This document shows positions 40,276 through 50,299 of a stretch of DNA of 51,424 nucleotides, piece after piece. The notes beneath the pieces were generated by a model. It saw only the letters and a program-made list of their open reading frames with translations. It ran no database searches and was not told where the DNA came from. Source of the stretch: Ligilactobacillus agilis DSM 20509. GTDB taxonomy: Bacteria; Bacillota; Bacilli; Lactobacillales; Lactobacillaceae. The stretch covers positions 47,215 to 98,638 of the forward strand of contig NZ_AYYP01000063.1 of the NCBI RefSeq assembly GCF_001436215.1. The letters are read 5' to 3'. The position numbers and the translations under genes were made by a program. Every line of letters begins with the position of its first letter. The stretch's first letter is position 1.

Positions 40276-40277
40276 AA

Positions 40278-40532
40278 TTATAAAAAAATCCGGTAATTTT
40301 TCAAGGTGATATTAACTATCTCTTTTTGCGTTGACTTAGACCGTTTTCTAATTAAAGTCCGCACCATCTTTTCCAAATGGTTAGTTGCTAATAACTTTTC
40401 GGTTACACGATTATCAATCTTCAATGCCAACTGCTCCCTTTTACTAGGAACCGCATATGTCTTACTTAACTCGTCACTAGCAATCACATTATCTAATAAT
40501 TTCTTGATAAAAGTACTCTTACTTTCAGCCAT
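40278..40532 (-). CDS. small basic hypothetical protein
   Basis: An 84-residue protein (MAESKSTFIKKLLDNVIASD; LATNHLEKMVRTLIRKRSKS). AAAGGGG upstream supports this ATG; a longer frame upstream has no ribosome site. It is basic and helical and lies between prophage and pepV. It could be host or the last phage-side gene. No family recognised. Confidence 0.55.
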   Translation of the reverse strand: MAESKSTFIKKLLDNVIASDELSKTYAVPSKREQLALKIDNRVTEKLLATNHLEKMVRTLIRKRSKSTQKEIVNITLKNYRIFL

Positions 40533-40589
40533 AATTGCAACCCCTTTCTTAGCTTTCATCTTCATGATACAACTTTCAATTCCTTTTTT

Positions 40590-40627
40590 CAAAAAAAGAA
40601 GCCTCACTCGACTAGAGTTTGGCTTCT
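40590..40627 (-). terminator. pepV terminator
   Basis: On the minus strand AGAAGCC pairs with GGCTTCT, with an inner ACTC/GAGT, followed by seven T. Confidence 0.85.
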
Positions 40628-40633
40628 AAAAAA

Positions 40634-42034
40634 TTATTTAACTAATTCTGCAATGGCTTCGGCATAAATTGCTGCTGCACGCAAAACATCATCAACAGGG
40701 ATAAATTCGTTAGCTTGGTGCATTGTATCAGGAACCCCAGGGAACATTGCCCCAAAGGCTACCCCACGCTTCATCAAGCGGCCATATGTCCCGCCACCAA
40801 CGACCATTCCATGTGCTTCTTGACCAGTTTGGCGTTCATAAACACCCAACAAGGTCTTAACCAATGGATCTTCAGGGGAAACATAGTGTGGCACTTGTAC
40901 ACGCCCTTGATCAATCGTTACATTCATCGCAGCCGTAGCCTTAGTTAGGCTAGCCTTGATATCATTTTCATCCATACCCTTAGGGAAGCGGAAGTTCAAA
41001 GTGATTTTACCGCCCTTGTTTTCATCAAATGCAAAAATCCCAGAGTTCATTGTCAAATCGCCCATGATTTCATCACTAAAGGTAGCACCTAGAGCGTTCA
41101 TCCGTGAATCTTTGTGTAAGTACTTAGCGGTAAATTCAATGAAGTTTTTAGCATCGCCGGCTAAGTTATAGTTAGCTAGGAAAGTTGCTAAGTAAGTCCC
41201 GGCATTTTCACCATTTCTTGGTTCTTGGGCGTGTGCAGCCTTACCAATTAATTCTAAGACAACGTTACCAGCTTCTTCGTAAGCTTGGCCACTAACTGGA
41301 TTAGCAGCTACAAAGTCAGCAAATGCAGCTTCAACATCTTCTAACTTGATTCCAGCTAAGACAGCCTTAGCATCACGGGGAACCATGTTTTCACGTAAGC
41401 CTGCTTCAAAGTGGACAAGTTTAACTTCCGCATCACCATTAGAACCAGCAAAATTAATGAAGAAGGATACATTCCCCTTTTCCCCATTAATAATTGGGAA
41501 GAAAGCATCTGGTGAAAAACCAAAGTCAGGAGCCGGCATCTTTTCAAAGTAATGGCTCATTCCCCGCCATTGACTTTCTTCATCAGTTCCAAGAATAAAG
41601 CGAACCTTCTTATTAACTGGTAGTCCTAATTCCTTAACAATCTTTAAGCCATAATAAGCTGCCATACTTGGCCCCTTATCATCGGAAGCACCCCGGGCAT
41701 AGAGACGTCCATCCCTAATAACTGGTTTAAATGGGTCAGTATCCCAGCCCTTACCTGCAGGCATTACGTCAACGTGACCTAAAATAGCCAAAGTTTCGTC
41801 CCCTTGACCATAAGCGATGTGACCTGCAAGTCCATCTAATTCCATTGTTTCGAAGCCGTCGCGCTTCCCAATTTCTAAAAATTTGTCTAATGCAGCTTTA
41901 GGTCCTGGACCTAACGGAGCATCTGCAGTCGCAATACTTTCATCACGAACACTTTCAATTTCTAACATTGTTTTTAAGTCGTTCAATAAATCGTCTTTAC
42001 GTTTTGCGACTTCAGCTTGCCAATCAATAGCCAT
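40634..42034 (-). CDS. pepV: dipeptidase PepV
   Basis: A 466-residue M20-family zinc dipeptidase that releases amino acids from dipeptides in the cytoplasm, part of lactic acid bacterial peptide use. Motifs: LGHVDVMPAGKGWDTDPF (first ligand His, followed by the catalytic Asp), ARGASDDKGPSMAAYY (bridging Asp), LGTDEESQWRGMSHYF (Glu base and ligand), and PDTMHQANEFIPVDD near the end (last ligand His). It has its own promoter-like region (TGGTAAAAT extended -10) and a terminator. Length matches the family. Confidence 0.95.
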   Translation of the reverse strand: MAIDWQAEVAKRKDDLLNDLKTMLEIESVRDESIATADAPLGPGPKAALDKFLEIGKRDGFETMELDGLAGHIAYGQGDETLAILGHVDVMPAGKGWDTDPFKPVIRDGRLYARGASDDKGPSMAAYYGLKIVKELGLPVNKKVRFILGTDEESQWRGMSHYFEKMPAPDFGFSPDAFFPIINGEKGNVSFFINFAGSNGDAEVKLVHFEAGLRENMVPRDAKAVLAGIKLEDVEAAFADFVAANPVSGQAYEEAGNVVLELIGKAAHAQEPRNGENAGTYLATFLANYNLAGDAKNFIEFTAKYLHKDSRMNALGATFSDEIMGDLTMNSGIFAFDENKGGKITLNFRFPKGMDENDIKASLTKATAAMNVTIDQGRVQVPHYVSPEDPLVKTLLGVYERQTGQEAHGMVVGGGTYGRLMKRGVAFGAMFPGVPDTMHQANEFIPVDDVLRAAAIYAEAIAELVK

Positions 42035-42134
42035 CTAATCACTCCTTTAAAAGTCTACAGAACATATTTTACCACATTTTCCAAGACTTGCGCCTAAAAC
42101 TAGACTATACTTATCTTGAAACGGAGGATTTTTT

Positions 42135-42983
42135 ATGGAACAAATTAAACAAACTATCTTAAATAAAGTTATTCGCCCCCGCCCCCTGCACAGCTATAAG
42201 GGCAATTACGGCCGCATTATCACAATTGGTGGTAACTATAACTTAGGTGGAGCAATTATCATGTCAGCTAGTGCCTGTGTTTATGCTGGGGCTGGGTTGG
42301 TAACATGCGCCACGGATAAACACAACCTAAATGCCCTGCATACTCGCCTCCCCGAAGCCATGTTTGTTGATTATAGTGATTTTTCAGACCTCTTAGAGAA
42401 CCTAACCAAAGCCGATGTTATCGTTCTTGGCCCTGGTTTAGGCTTAGATAAACTTGCCCAAAATATTTGTCAGTTAGTCTTAAGTAACCTCTCACTAGAC
42501 CAGTTGATAATTATTGATGGTTCAGCTATTACTCTGTTGGCAGCTAATCCTGGCCTACTAACCTATTTAAAAAAGGGCCAAGCCATCTTTACTCCACATG
42601 AAATGGAATGGCAGCGACTGAGTCAAATCAAAATTGCTGACCAGATTCCCTTAAAAAATAAGCAGGCTCAACTTAAATTAGGCCAAACCGTAATTCTAAA
42701 AAAATACCATACTGAAATTTATCATCCCGAGTGCGATACTCCCCACCAATTAACGATAGGTGGCCCATATATGGCTACTGGCGGAATGGGGGATACTTTA
42801 ACCGGGGTTTTAGCCGCTTTTTTAGGACAATTTAGCAGTGCCCCCTTAACAGACGTTATCGATGCAGCTGTGTACACCCATAGCGCTGTCGCTAGCAAGT
42901 TAGGCGTAAATAACTACGTAACCTTACCTAGCGCCATTATAGCGGAACTACCCCACTTTATGAATTGCACAATCAAGGAATAA
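42135..42983 (+). CDS. nnrD: ADP-dependent NAD(P)H-hydrate dehydratase
   Basis: A 282-residue ribokinase-fold repair enzyme (YjeF C-terminal domain), which converts the damaged S-form of NAD(P)H hydrate back to NAD(P)H using ADP. Motifs are KGNYGRIITIGGNYNLGGAI at the start, VIVLGPGLGLD, and the nucleotide site GGPYMATGGMGDTLTGVLAA. The epimerase domain is absent, as is usual in lactobacilli. It is divergent from pepV; CGGAGG precedes the ATG. The stop lies inside a hairpin shared with rsuA. Confidence 0.92.
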   Translation: MEQIKQTILNKVIRPRPLHSYKGNYGRIITIGGNYNLGGAIIMSASACVYAGAGLVTCATDKHNLNALHTRLPEAMFVDYSDFSDLLENLTKADVIVLGPGLGLDKLAQNICQLVLSNLSLDQLIIIDGSAITLLAANPGLLTYLKKGQAIFTPHEMEWQRLSQIKIADQIPLKNKQAQLKLGQTVILKKYHTEIYHPECDTPHQLTIGGPYMATGGMGDTLTGVLAAFLGQFSSAPLTDVIDAAVYTHSAVASKLGVNNYVTLPSAIIAELPHFMNCTIKE

Positions 42984-43037
42984 GTAAAATGGTGCTAGAA
43001 GTAACCGTTGGTTGTTACTTCTAGCACCATTTTACTT
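42982..43037. terminator. bidirectional terminator with 24-bp perfect stem
   Basis: The arms 42982-43005 and 43014-43037 are perfect reverse complements of 24 bases around the loop CGTTGGTT. They contain the stop codons of both nnrD and rsuA. The outer pairs (AAGTAAAA/TTTTACTT) supply the U-rich end on either strand. Confidence 0.85.
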
Positions 43038-43745
43038 AGTCAGTGAGGCTAACTCTTCTTTTGTCAGGGGTCGATACTGGCCAGGCTTTAAGTCTGCTGG
43101 TAATTCTAGTTGTCCCATCTTTAAACGGTGTAACTCCAAAACATGCATCCCCACCGCTGCAAACATCCGCTTTACTTGGTGATACTTTCCTTCCGTAATT
43201 TCAATTATTACCCGGGAAATATTTGCGTCTTTTTGACTGCTAATCACCTCTAACTTAGCTGGCTTAGTAACCTCTCCATTTTTTAGGGTTAATGGCTTAG
43301 CAAACCTAGCAACCGTTTGATCAGTCACTATCCCTTCAATCTTAGCTTGATACACCTTACTTACGTGCTTTTTGGGTGCTAACAGCCTATGGGCTAACTC
43401 CCCATCAGTTGTTAATAATAACAATCCCGTTGTATCTTTATCTAATCGTCCCACTGGAAAAAGGCCTAATTTTTGTTCCCCCGCTCCTAATAAATCTATA
43501 ACCGTCCTTTGGCTCTTATCAGTAGTGGCGGTGATTACCCCCTTGGGTTTGTTAATAAGCAAGTAGTAATTTGTTTGATAGTTAACTGGTTGATGGTCTA
43601 ATTCAACCTGACTATCTGCTTCGACTTGGATTTTGGGACTTGTTACTACTTTGCCAGCCACGGTTATCCGCTTTTGCTTTAAAAGCTGCTTTACTTCTGA
43701 CCTTGACCCAACTCCACTAGCTGCTAAAAACTTATCTAACCTCAT
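43032..43745 (-). CDS. rsuA: 16S rRNA pseudouridine synthase, RsuA family
   Basis: A 237-residue enzyme: an S4 RNA-binding domain at residues 1-45 (MRLDKFLAASGVGSRSEVKQ) and a catalytic domain with GRLDKDTTGLLLLTTDGELA, holding the nucleophilic Asp, then GKYHQVKRMFAAVG. It makes pseudouridine in small-subunit rRNA (position 516 in E. coli). It follows the flippase gene by seven bases, an old Firmicutes gene pair. Confidence 0.9.
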   Translation of the reverse strand: MRLDKFLAASGVGSRSEVKQLLKQKRITVAGKVVTSPKIQVEADSQVELDHQPVNYQTNYYLLINKPKGVITATTDKSQRTVIDLLGAGEQKLGLFPVGRLDKDTTGLLLLTTDGELAHRLLAPKKHVSKVYQAKIEGIVTDQTVARFAKPLTLKNGEVTKPAKLEVISSQKDANISRVIIEITEGKYHQVKRMFAAVGMHVLELHRLKMGQLELPADLKPGQYRPLTKEELASLTK

Positions 43746-43752
43746 ATCACAC

Positions 43753-45375
43753 CTACCTAATTCTTAAAAGCTGTCTTAGTCTCGCTACCCGTGGACCTAA
43801 AATTTTGTCGGCCATATGTGTTTTCAATGTAAGGTATACGTAGATATAACCACCACTGCCTGCAGTTACTATTAGTTCTAATATAGCTACTATCCGACTT
43901 TCACTATCAAACAGGGTCGTCCATAAAAAGTTTAAACTAACTACTACTACAAACATAGCCAAACTTAAAATCATCAAAGCGTTGAAAGTATGCTGAACCC
44001 GTTTAAAATTCATGCCATAGCCACGCCGTAAATAGCGTAACATTAAGTAAATAGAACAACTCATTCCAATTCCACTAGCAACTAAGGGCCCAAACGCTTC
44101 CAGTTTGGCGGTCAAAGGGAATTGAACTACTAGCTTAACAATTAAGCCACAAATAGCGTAGCCCACGGCCCGTTTATTTTCATATAAACCTTGTAACAGG
44201 CTAGCAAGCACAATTAACAGTCCCTGTGTAATTGCCGTATACGCAGCAACCTTTAAGACTGCAATTCCATATGCACTATAACCATAAAAAACAATGTACA
44301 GTGGCCTTGCTACGGCCGCCATCCCCAGAGCGCTCGGTAGCATTATGAAAAAGAATAATTCTAACGAGTCGCCCAACTGTTTTTTAGCATCCCGCTTTTG
44401 GCCCTTGGTCACAAATTCTATTAGTAAGGGGATTGCCGTTGCAGCTAAGGCTGTTGCTAGGGAAACAACAATCATTATTAACTTATTAGCGTTAGCAGCA
44501 AATAATGCATACATTTCATCAATGTAATTACTGCTATAGGTGCTAACCTTAGACATTACCCAAGGAAAAGTATATTGATCAATTAAATTATATAAATTAG
44601 TAGCAATCCCAATAAAAATAAAGGGCAGCGACTGGGCTAGTAATTCCTTTATTAACTGCCCATCAGAAACCTCTAGTGAATTACTACTATTAGCACGTAA
44701 ATAGTCAAACTCCCCCTTCTTTTTTAAATAGCAGTAAGCCAATGTTAAAATACCACCAACGGCCCCAACAAAGGCCGCAAAGGTGGATTGAACTACCCCC
44801 GTTTGGTAGGAACCATTTATAACCTTCATAATAATAAAGGCAGTTACCAGCATATAAAAGACTCTGATAACCTGTTCAACCAACTGGGAAAGAGCCGAGG
44901 GGGCCATATCTTGATAACCTTGAAAGAAGCCACGTGTTAAACTCATCAGTGGGATAATTGCCAGCGCCGTCGCTAATGAGCGAAAAACTGGTACAGTCCT
45001 CATATCCCCGGCCGCTAACACCGGAGCCGCTCCCCATAGAATTCCTCCCATAATTATTCCCAGCAAAAGCATTATTACAAAAGATTTTCTATATAAGCGC
45101 CGCCCAATCTCATATTCATTCAACGAATTATAGTGTGCAACTTGCTTAGCAACCGCAGAGGGAATCCCCGCTGTCGAAAGCATTAAAAAAACAGCGTAGA
45201 CCGTGTAGCCCTTTGCGTATAAAGCATTAGCTTGCAGGCGGTGTTCACCAAACCATGCATACCAAGGAATAATATATATTGCGCCTAATATTCGTGAAAA
45301 AATACTCGCGGCTGTCATCCAGGCAGAGCCACGTAACATCTTCTCTTTGGCACTCAGTGTTTGTTTATTTTTCAT
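43753..45375 (-). CDS. polysaccharide/lipid II flippase, YtgP (MurJ-like) family
   Basis: A 540-residue membrane protein of the MOP superfamily with about 14 spans. Visible segments include GSAWMTAASIFSRILGAIYI at the start, LMLSTAGIPSAVAKQVAHYN, SLTRGFFQGYQDMAPSALSQ and FIFIGIATNLYNLIDQYTFP. YtgP/SpoVB-type proteins flip lipid-linked cell-wall precursors; B. subtilis YtgP is a MurJ. It precedes rsuA and in relatives usually neighbours leuS, as it roughly does here. Confidence 0.88.
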   Translation of the reverse strand: MKNKQTLSAKEKMLRGSAWMTAASIFSRILGAIYIIPWYAWFGEHRLQANALYAKGYTVYAVFLMLSTAGIPSAVAKQVAHYNSLNEYEIGRRLYRKSFVIMLLLGIIMGGILWGAAPVLAAGDMRTVPVFRSLATALAIIPLMSLTRGFFQGYQDMAPSALSQLVEQVIRVFYMLVTAFIIMKVINGSYQTGVVQSTFAAFVGAVGGILTLAYCYLKKKGEFDYLRANSSNSLEVSDGQLIKELLAQSLPFIFIGIATNLYNLIDQYTFPWVMSKVSTYSSNYIDEMYALFAANANKLIMIVVSLATALAATAIPLLIEFVTKGQKRDAKKQLGDSLELFFFIMLPSALGMAAVARPLYIVFYGYSAYGIAVLKVAAYTAITQGLLIVLASLLQGLYENKRAVGYAICGLIVKLVVQFPLTAKLEAFGPLVASGIGMSCSIYLMLRYLRRGYGMNFKRVQHTFNALMILSLAMFVVVVSLNFLWTTLFDSESRIVAILELIVTAGSGGYIYVYLTLKTHMADKILGPRVARLRQLLRIR

Positions 45376-45465
45376 AAAAAAGCCGAGCCTACTTTCTTAG
45401 ATATATACTAGTCAATTTTACACTCTTTTATTTTAGCTAGCAATAAGCGCTTCACTAGCCCTAAA

Positions 45466-45499
45466 TAAAAAACATGGCGGGATTTCTCCCAACCATGCT
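45466..45499 (-). terminator. permease terminator
   Basis: On the minus strand CATGG/CCATG with inner GGGA/TCCC and a GAAA loop, followed by six T. Confidence 0.85.
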
Positions 45500-45508
45500 T
45501 AATTCTAG

Positions 45509-46849
45509 TTAATTTAATTTTTTCTTTAAGATGCTATATGCCACTGCTAGCGCTAAAAACCATACTAGAGAAAACAGCAGCGAAATCAACGTACTCGTAT
45601 TAAATGCCAATAGCACTAAGACTCCGATAAAGAAGATAATTGTCAATACGTTAGTTATTGGGAAAAGCGGCATAGGAAAGACCGTTTTTTTCTTTGGATT
45701 AGCTTTACGATACTTATAATGACACCATACTAGGGCAATCCAAACAAAAACAAAGCTAACCGTTGCCACACCGGAAATAATCTCAAAAACTGTCGCAGGC
45801 AAAACGTAATTTAGAATAACAATCAAAAATAGTACGCTAGATGAAAATAGTAACGCTTTAACTGGCACACTCCGATTATTAGTAACTCCTAGCGCTTTAG
45901 GCGCCTTTTTACCGTTGGCAAGCACAAATAAAGTCCGACTGGTACTAAAAATGGCACTATTACATGCAGAAAGTGCCGCCGTCAAAACGACCACGTTAAT
46001 AATTGCTGCCGCAAACTTAATTCCTATCCCCTCAAAAACTTGAACAAACGGACTTGAACTAGTTACAATTTCGTTCCAAGGATAGATGCACATTAGAACA
46101 AACATTGACCCAATGTAAAAAAGACCAATTCTAATTGGTAAATTATTAATTGCCCGTGGTAAATCATACTCTGGATTAGCCGTTTCCCCAGAAGTTAAGC
46201 CAACCATTTCGATACCGGTAAAAGCAAAGATAACCATTGGAAATGCTGCCAGCAAGCCCAAGGTTCCTTTAGGGAAGAAGCCGCCATGATTAACCAAATT
46301 CATAATTGTCACATGGTGCCCGCCAATATCAGCAGAAGTGAATAATAAAATTAGCCCAGTTACAATCAAGGCCATAATAGCTAACACTTTGATGCTAGAA
46401 AACCAAGTCTCTAATTCCCCAAACAATCCAACGCTAAAGAGGTTAAAGGCTAACAAGACCAGGATAATAATTAAAGCCGTTAACCACTGGGGCACTTGGG
46501 GAAACCAATAACGAATATAGATTCCACTAGCCGTTAAATCAGCCATCGCTAAACTAATCCAACATAGCCAGTAGGTCCAGCCAATAATAAATTCAAATCG
46601 ACTTCCTAAATATTGCCTGACAAATTCGATAAAAGATGTTTTGGTTGTATCTGATAAGACCAACTCACCAATTGCGCGCATCATAAAAAAGCAAAAAATA
46701 CCAGCAATTAGGTAAGCTAAAATTAAAGCTGGACCGGCCTTTTGAATCGCCGATCCTGACCCTAAGAATAACCCTGTTCCAATTGCACCACCAATTGCTA
46801 TCATTTGCACATGCCGGTGGGTTAGAGCTCGTGATAATTCATTTTTCAT
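45509..46849 (-). CDS. APC-family amino acid permease
   Basis: A 446-residue transporter with 12 predicted spans. IGGAIGTGLFLGSGSAIQKAG is the substrate/cation-binding first helix of the amino acid transporter subfamily, followed by SFIEFVRQYLGSRFEFIIGW and later FAFTGIEMVGLTSGETANP. It belongs to the GABA/proline/D-serine-like permease group; the exact substrate cannot be told. It lies between the flippase and a tetR gene on the other strand. Confidence 0.88.
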   Translation of the reverse strand: MKNELSRALTHRHVQMIAIGGAIGTGLFLGSGSAIQKAGPALILAYLIAGIFCFFMMRAIGELVLSDTTKTSFIEFVRQYLGSRFEFIIGWTYWLCWISLAMADLTASGIYIRYWFPQVPQWLTALIIILVLLAFNLFSVGLFGELETWFSSIKVLAIMALIVTGLILLFTSADIGGHHVTIMNLVNHGGFFPKGTLGLLAAFPMVIFAFTGIEMVGLTSGETANPEYDLPRAINNLPIRIGLFYIGSMFVLMCIYPWNEIVTSSSPFVQVFEGIGIKFAAAIINVVVLTAALSACNSAIFSTSRTLFVLANGKKAPKALGVTNNRSVPVKALLFSSSVLFLIVILNYVLPATVFEIISGVATVSFVFVWIALVWCHYKYRKANPKKKTVFPMPLFPITNVLTIIFFIGVLVLLAFNTSTLISLLFSLVWFLALAVAYSILKKKLN

Positions 46850-46998
46850 GGAAAAGCTCCTTTATAATTTGGGATTTTCAGAAAATTTTTGTATTGTACC
46901 TACCATTTTATAAAAAAATAGTCCCAGTGGCAAGCATATTTCCGAATAAATATTTTTTTAGGCATAACAATATTCACTTTTTGTTGCACAACTTATTT

Positions 46999-47038
46999 TT
47001 GACTAATTAGTCAATTTAATACTTGACTAATTAGTCAA
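46999..47038 (+). promoter_or_regulatory. twin TetR operators
   Basis: The 16-base palindrome TTGACTAATTAGTCAA occurs twice exactly, at 46999 and 47023, 24 bases apart. Each includes a TTGACT -35; the second is 17 bases before TAACAT. It lies just upstream of the tetR gene and 150 bases from the permease start. Confidence 0.75.
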
Positions 47039-47057
47039 AAATAATTAACATAAGGGT

Positions 47058-47432
47058 ATGGGAAGAAAAAAGAAATTTAATCAACAAGATGTCCTAACCG
47101 CTATTGGTGAGACTTTTATAACTTATGGCTACGAAGGTACTTCACTTGACGACTTAGTTAAAGCAACCGGGCTTTTAAGAGGTAGCCTCTATTCTACGTT
47201 TGGTAGTAAACGGGGAATGTTCGTAGCTGTACTCAAGCAAAATATCGAGGTGAAAGCAAATTTCAATACCACTCTTAATCTCATCATTATTGCGTTAATG
47301 GAATTAACTGCACATGACTTAGAAATTAATCAACTTGTAAGTGAATGGCTAACTACTCAAACTTCAACTAACCTCCCAACTTTAATTGGTGAAGCCGTTC
47401 TTACGAAAGGATGTGTCCCTCATGGAAAATAA
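47058..47432 (+). CDS. short TetR-family regulator
   Basis: A 124-residue protein. Residues 1-55 are a full TetR DNA-binding domain (DVLTAIGETFITYGYEGTSL; GLLRGSLYSTFGSKRGMF). The ligand-binding part is much shorter than the usual 130 or more residues, so the gene is truncated or a reduced form. The start ATG is only about seven bases from the likely transcription start. Its end overlaps the next gene by eleven bases. Twin palindromes upstream suggest autoregulation. Confidence 0.75.
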   Translation: MGRKKKFNQQDVLTAIGETFITYGYEGTSLDDLVKATGLLRGSLYSTFGSKRGMFVAVLKQNIEVKANFNTTLNLIIIALMELTAHDLEINQLVSEWLTTQTSTNLPTLIGEAVLTKGCVPHGK

Positions 47433-47781
47433 TCTCACTTTTCAAAATCAGACTTTAACCATCTCCCCCCGTGGAATTAGTAAATTGTTAGCCCTTAAAA
47501 GCAAGCTAGCCATTCCTTTTAACCATATCGTTGGTGCAACCATCGACCCAGGAATTTTAAAAGACTTTAAAGGTATTAGATCTCCCGGGACTGCCGTTCC
47601 TGGCCTTTATTACGCCGGAACTTTCTATAATCAACAAGAAAAATTATTTTTTAACATTAGGACCTCAAGTACGCCAGTCGTTATTCAACTAAGAAATGAG
47701 GAGTATGATCGGATTGTTATTGGGGTTGAAAATCCCCGCAAATTGGTCGAATACTTAAACAATCTTATTTACTCTAACTAA
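47422..47781 (+). CDS. PH-domain-like protein
   Basis: A 119-residue protein matching bacterial PH-like proteins: LTISPRGISKLLALKSKLAI, then HIVGATIDPGILKDFKGIRS, then PGLYYAGTFYNQQEKLFFNI, ending EYDRIVIGVENPRKLVEYLN. The first ATG with AAAGGATG upstream is used. It is co-transcribed with tetR. The role is unknown; the fold usually binds proteins or lipids. Confidence 0.65.
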   Translation: MENNLTFQNQTLTISPRGISKLLALKSKLAIPFNHIVGATIDPGILKDFKGIRSPGTAVPGLYYAGTFYNQQEKLFFNIRTSSTPVVIQLRNEEYDRIVIGVENPRKLVEYLNNLIYSN

Positions 47782-47782
47782 A

Positions 47783-47826
47783 AAATCACCGCAGATTACG
47801 GTTACCCCGTTTCTCTGCGGTGATTT
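47783..47826. terminator. bidirectional terminator between PH-domain gene and leuS
   Basis: AAATCACCGCAG and CTGCGGTGATTT make a 12-base-pair stem between convergent genes; T-runs lie on both sides, stronger on the minus strand. Confidence 0.82.
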
Positions 47827-47842
47827 GTATTAGTAATTCTTG

Positions 47843-50260
47843 TTATTTAGCGACTACGATTGAAACTAGCTTGCCAGGAACAGCAATTACTTTCTTAACT
47901 TCTTTTCCAGCAAGTTCTTGCTTAATCTTGTCGTCATTTAGTGCTAAAGTCTGTAATTCTTCCCGGCTAGCATCCTTAGCCACTTGTAAGTGTTGTCTTA
48001 CCTTACCGTTTACTTGAACCACAATTTCGACTACATTTTCAACTAATTTGCTTTCATCATAAGTTGGCCACTTAGCATAAGCAATGCTTCCAACGTGGCC
48101 TAACTTCGTCCACAATTCTTCAGCAATGTGTGGCACGATTGGCGCAATTAATTTAACGAATCCTTCTACATATTCCAATGGTAAGGAATCTGCCTTATAA
48201 CAATCATTTACGAAGACCATTAATTGGGAGATAGCTGTATTAAAGTGAAGGGCTTGGTAATCTTCAGTTACCTTCTTAACCGTTTGGTTATAGACCTTAT
48301 CTAACTTACCATTATTAATGGTTGTGATGCGGTCACGTAATTTATCCTCATCATCAATAATCAAATTCCAAATTCTATTAACAAATTTGTAAGCTCCGTT
48401 TAAGCCGTCTTCACTCCAAGCAATTGAAGCATCTAATGGGCCCATGAACATTTCGTATAACCGAAGAGTATCTGCACCATATTGTTCTACAATATCGTCT
48501 GGATTGACTACGTTTCCTTTTGACTTGGACATTTTTTCGTGGTTATTTCCTAAAATCATTCCTTGGTTAACCAACTTTTGGAATGGTTCTTTAGTAGGAA
48601 CAACCCCTAAATCATAAAGGAATTTATGCCAGAAGCGAGCATACAACAAGTGCAAGACCGCATGTTCAGCGCCACCGACATATAAATCAACTGGAAGCCA
48701 TTTTTCTAATTTAGCCTTATCAGCGATTGCTTCGTGGTTGTGAGGATCAACGTAACGTAAGAAGTACCAGGAACTACCAGCCCACTGTGGCATGGTATTA
48801 GTTTCACGTTTACCCTTACGTCCGTTTTCATCTACCACATTAACCCAATCTTCAAGGTTAGCTAGTGGGCTTTCACCTGTTCCAGATGGTTTAATGTCAT
48901 TAGTTGCAGGTAAGTACAATGGTAATTCTTCTTCAGGGACTAGTGTTGTTTCGCCATCTTCCCAGTGAATGACAGGGATTGGTTCACCCCAATAACGTTG
49001 GCGTGAGAATGTCCAGTCACGTAGTCGATAGTTAACCTTCTTGGCACCGATACCTTTTTCTTCCAACCATGCTATTGCCTTGGCAATCGCATCTTCTTTA
49101 TTTAAGCCATTTAAGAAATCGGAATTAATATGCTTACCTTCACCAGTGTAAGCTTCTTGTTCGATGTTGCCTCCTTCAATAACAGGGATAATTGGCAAGT
49201 CAAATTTCTTAGCAAATTCATAGTCGCGTTCGTCATGAGCAGGAACCACCATGATTGCCCCTGTACCATAAGAGGCCAAGACATAATCAGCAATCCAAAC
49301 AGGAACTTTTTGGCCGTTAACCGGATTAATTACGTAACTACCAGTAAAGACCCCTGTCTTGTCTTTAGCTAAGTCGGTTCTTTCCAAATCAGATTTGTGA
49401 GCTACTTCATCGATGTAAGCATCTACCGCTGCTTTTTGTTCACTAGTTGTTAGCTTAGCTACTAAATCATGTTCGGGAGCTAAAACTAAACATGAAGCCC
49501 CAAAAATAGTATCTGGTCTAGTTGAGAAAACTTCAATCTTGGTTTCGGCGTCATTTTCTAAAGCAAACTTAATACTTGCACCAACTGAACGCCCAATCCA
49601 ATTTCTTTGTTGCTCCTTGATTGCTTCCGGCCAATCCAAGTCATCCAAATCGTCAATCAACCGGTCTGCATAGGCTGTAATTTTCAAAACCCATTGCCGC
49701 ATAGGCTTTCTGATAACAGGAAAACCACCACGTTCTGTCTTACCATCAATAACTTCTTCGTTAGCAACAACTGTTCCTAAATCTGGACTCCAGTTAACAG
49801 GAATTTCTGCTTCGTAAGCTAAGCCACGCTTGTACAATTGTTCAAAAATCCATTGAGTCCATTTATAGTAGGCAGGGTCGGTGGTGTTAACTTCACGATC
49901 CCAGTCATAAGACAACCCCAAGGACTTAATTTGGCGCCGGAAATTATTAATATTTTTCTTAGTAAATTCCCGCGGAGAATTACCAGTATTTAAAGCATAT
50001 TGTTCAGCTGGCAGCCCAAAGGCATCCCAACCCATTGGGTGCAAGACATTATATCCTTGCATCCGCTTCATTCTTGAAATAATATCCGTTGCTGTATACC
50101 CTTCTGGGTGACCTACGTGTAAGCCTTGGCCTGATGGATATGGGAACATATCTAACGCGTAGTAATTTGGCTTGGCTTCTTCTTCGGTCGTTTTGAAAGT
50201 CTTATGTTCTTCCCAATAACGTTGCCACTTTTTCTCAATCTCTTTATGATTGTAAGACAT
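47843..50260 (-). CDS. leuS: leucyl-tRNA synthetase
   Basis: An 805-residue class I synthetase that charges tRNA-Leu. The HIGH motif appears as HVGH in [17 protein letters not shown] near residue 45; the KMSKS loop is EKMSKSKGN near 577. The editing domain (about 220-410) has [20 protein letters not shown] and [12 protein letters not shown]. The C-terminal [16 protein letters not shown] is typical. The ATG is used because AAAGGAAGAG lies five bases upstream. Expression is controlled by a T-box leader. Confidence 0.97.
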   Translation of the reverse strand: MSYNHKEIEKKWQRYWEEHKTFKTTEEEAKPNYYALDMFPYPSGQGLHVGHPEGYTATDIISRMKRMQGYNVLHPMGWDAFGLPAEQYALNTGNSPREFTKKNINNFRRQIKSLGLSYDWDREVNTTDPAYYKWTQWIFEQLYKRGLAYEAEIPVNWSPDLGTVVANEEVIDGKTERGGFPVIRKPMRQWVLKITAYADRLIDDLDDLDWPEAIKEQQRNWIGRSVGASIKFALENDAETKIEVFSTRPDTIFGASCLVLAPEHDLVAKLTTSEQKAAVDAYIDEVAHKSDLERTDLAKDKTGVFTGSYVINPVNGQKVPVWIADYVLASYGTGAIMVVPAHDERDYEFAKKFDLPIIPVIEGGNIEQEAYTGEGKHINSDFLNGLNKEDAIAKAIAWLEEKGIGAKKVNYRLRDWTFSRQRYWGEPIPVIHWEDGETTLVPEEELPLYLPATNDIKPSGTGESPLANLEDWVNVVDENGRKGKRETNTMPQWAGSSWYFLRYVDPHNHEAIADKAKLEKWLPVDLYVGGAEHAVLHLLYARFWHKFLYDLGVVPTKEPFQKLVNQGMILGNNHEKMSKSKGNVVNPDDIVEQYGADTLRLYEMFMGPLDASIAWSEDGLNGAYKFVNRIWNLIIDDEDKLRDRITTINNGKLDKVYNQTVKKVTEDYQALHFNTAISQLMVFVNDCYKADSLPLEYVEGFVKLIAPIVPHIAEELWTKLGHVGSIAYAKWPTYDESKLVENVVEIVVQVNGKVRQHLQVAKDASREELQTLALNDDKIKQELAGKEVKKVIAVPGKLVSIVVAK

Positions 50261-50299
50261 TTGTACTCTTCCTTTCACTTTCTAAATTCCTAAACGCAG

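Larger units (their letters stand above)
39815..40277. other. prophage-host junction region
   Basis: A gene-free stretch of 463 bases expected to hold attR. It contains an integrase terminator and the tandem repeat GCGACGAAAT (40050-40059 and 40061-40070), which is like integrase arm sites. No tRNA gene is present. I found no direct repeat shared with 276-490, so the exact junction is not defined. Confidence 0.5.

Noticed and set aside
276-40277. attL/attR core repeat
   Set aside because: Comparison by eye of 276-490 with 39815-40277 gave no direct repeat longer than chance; attL may lie left of the window.
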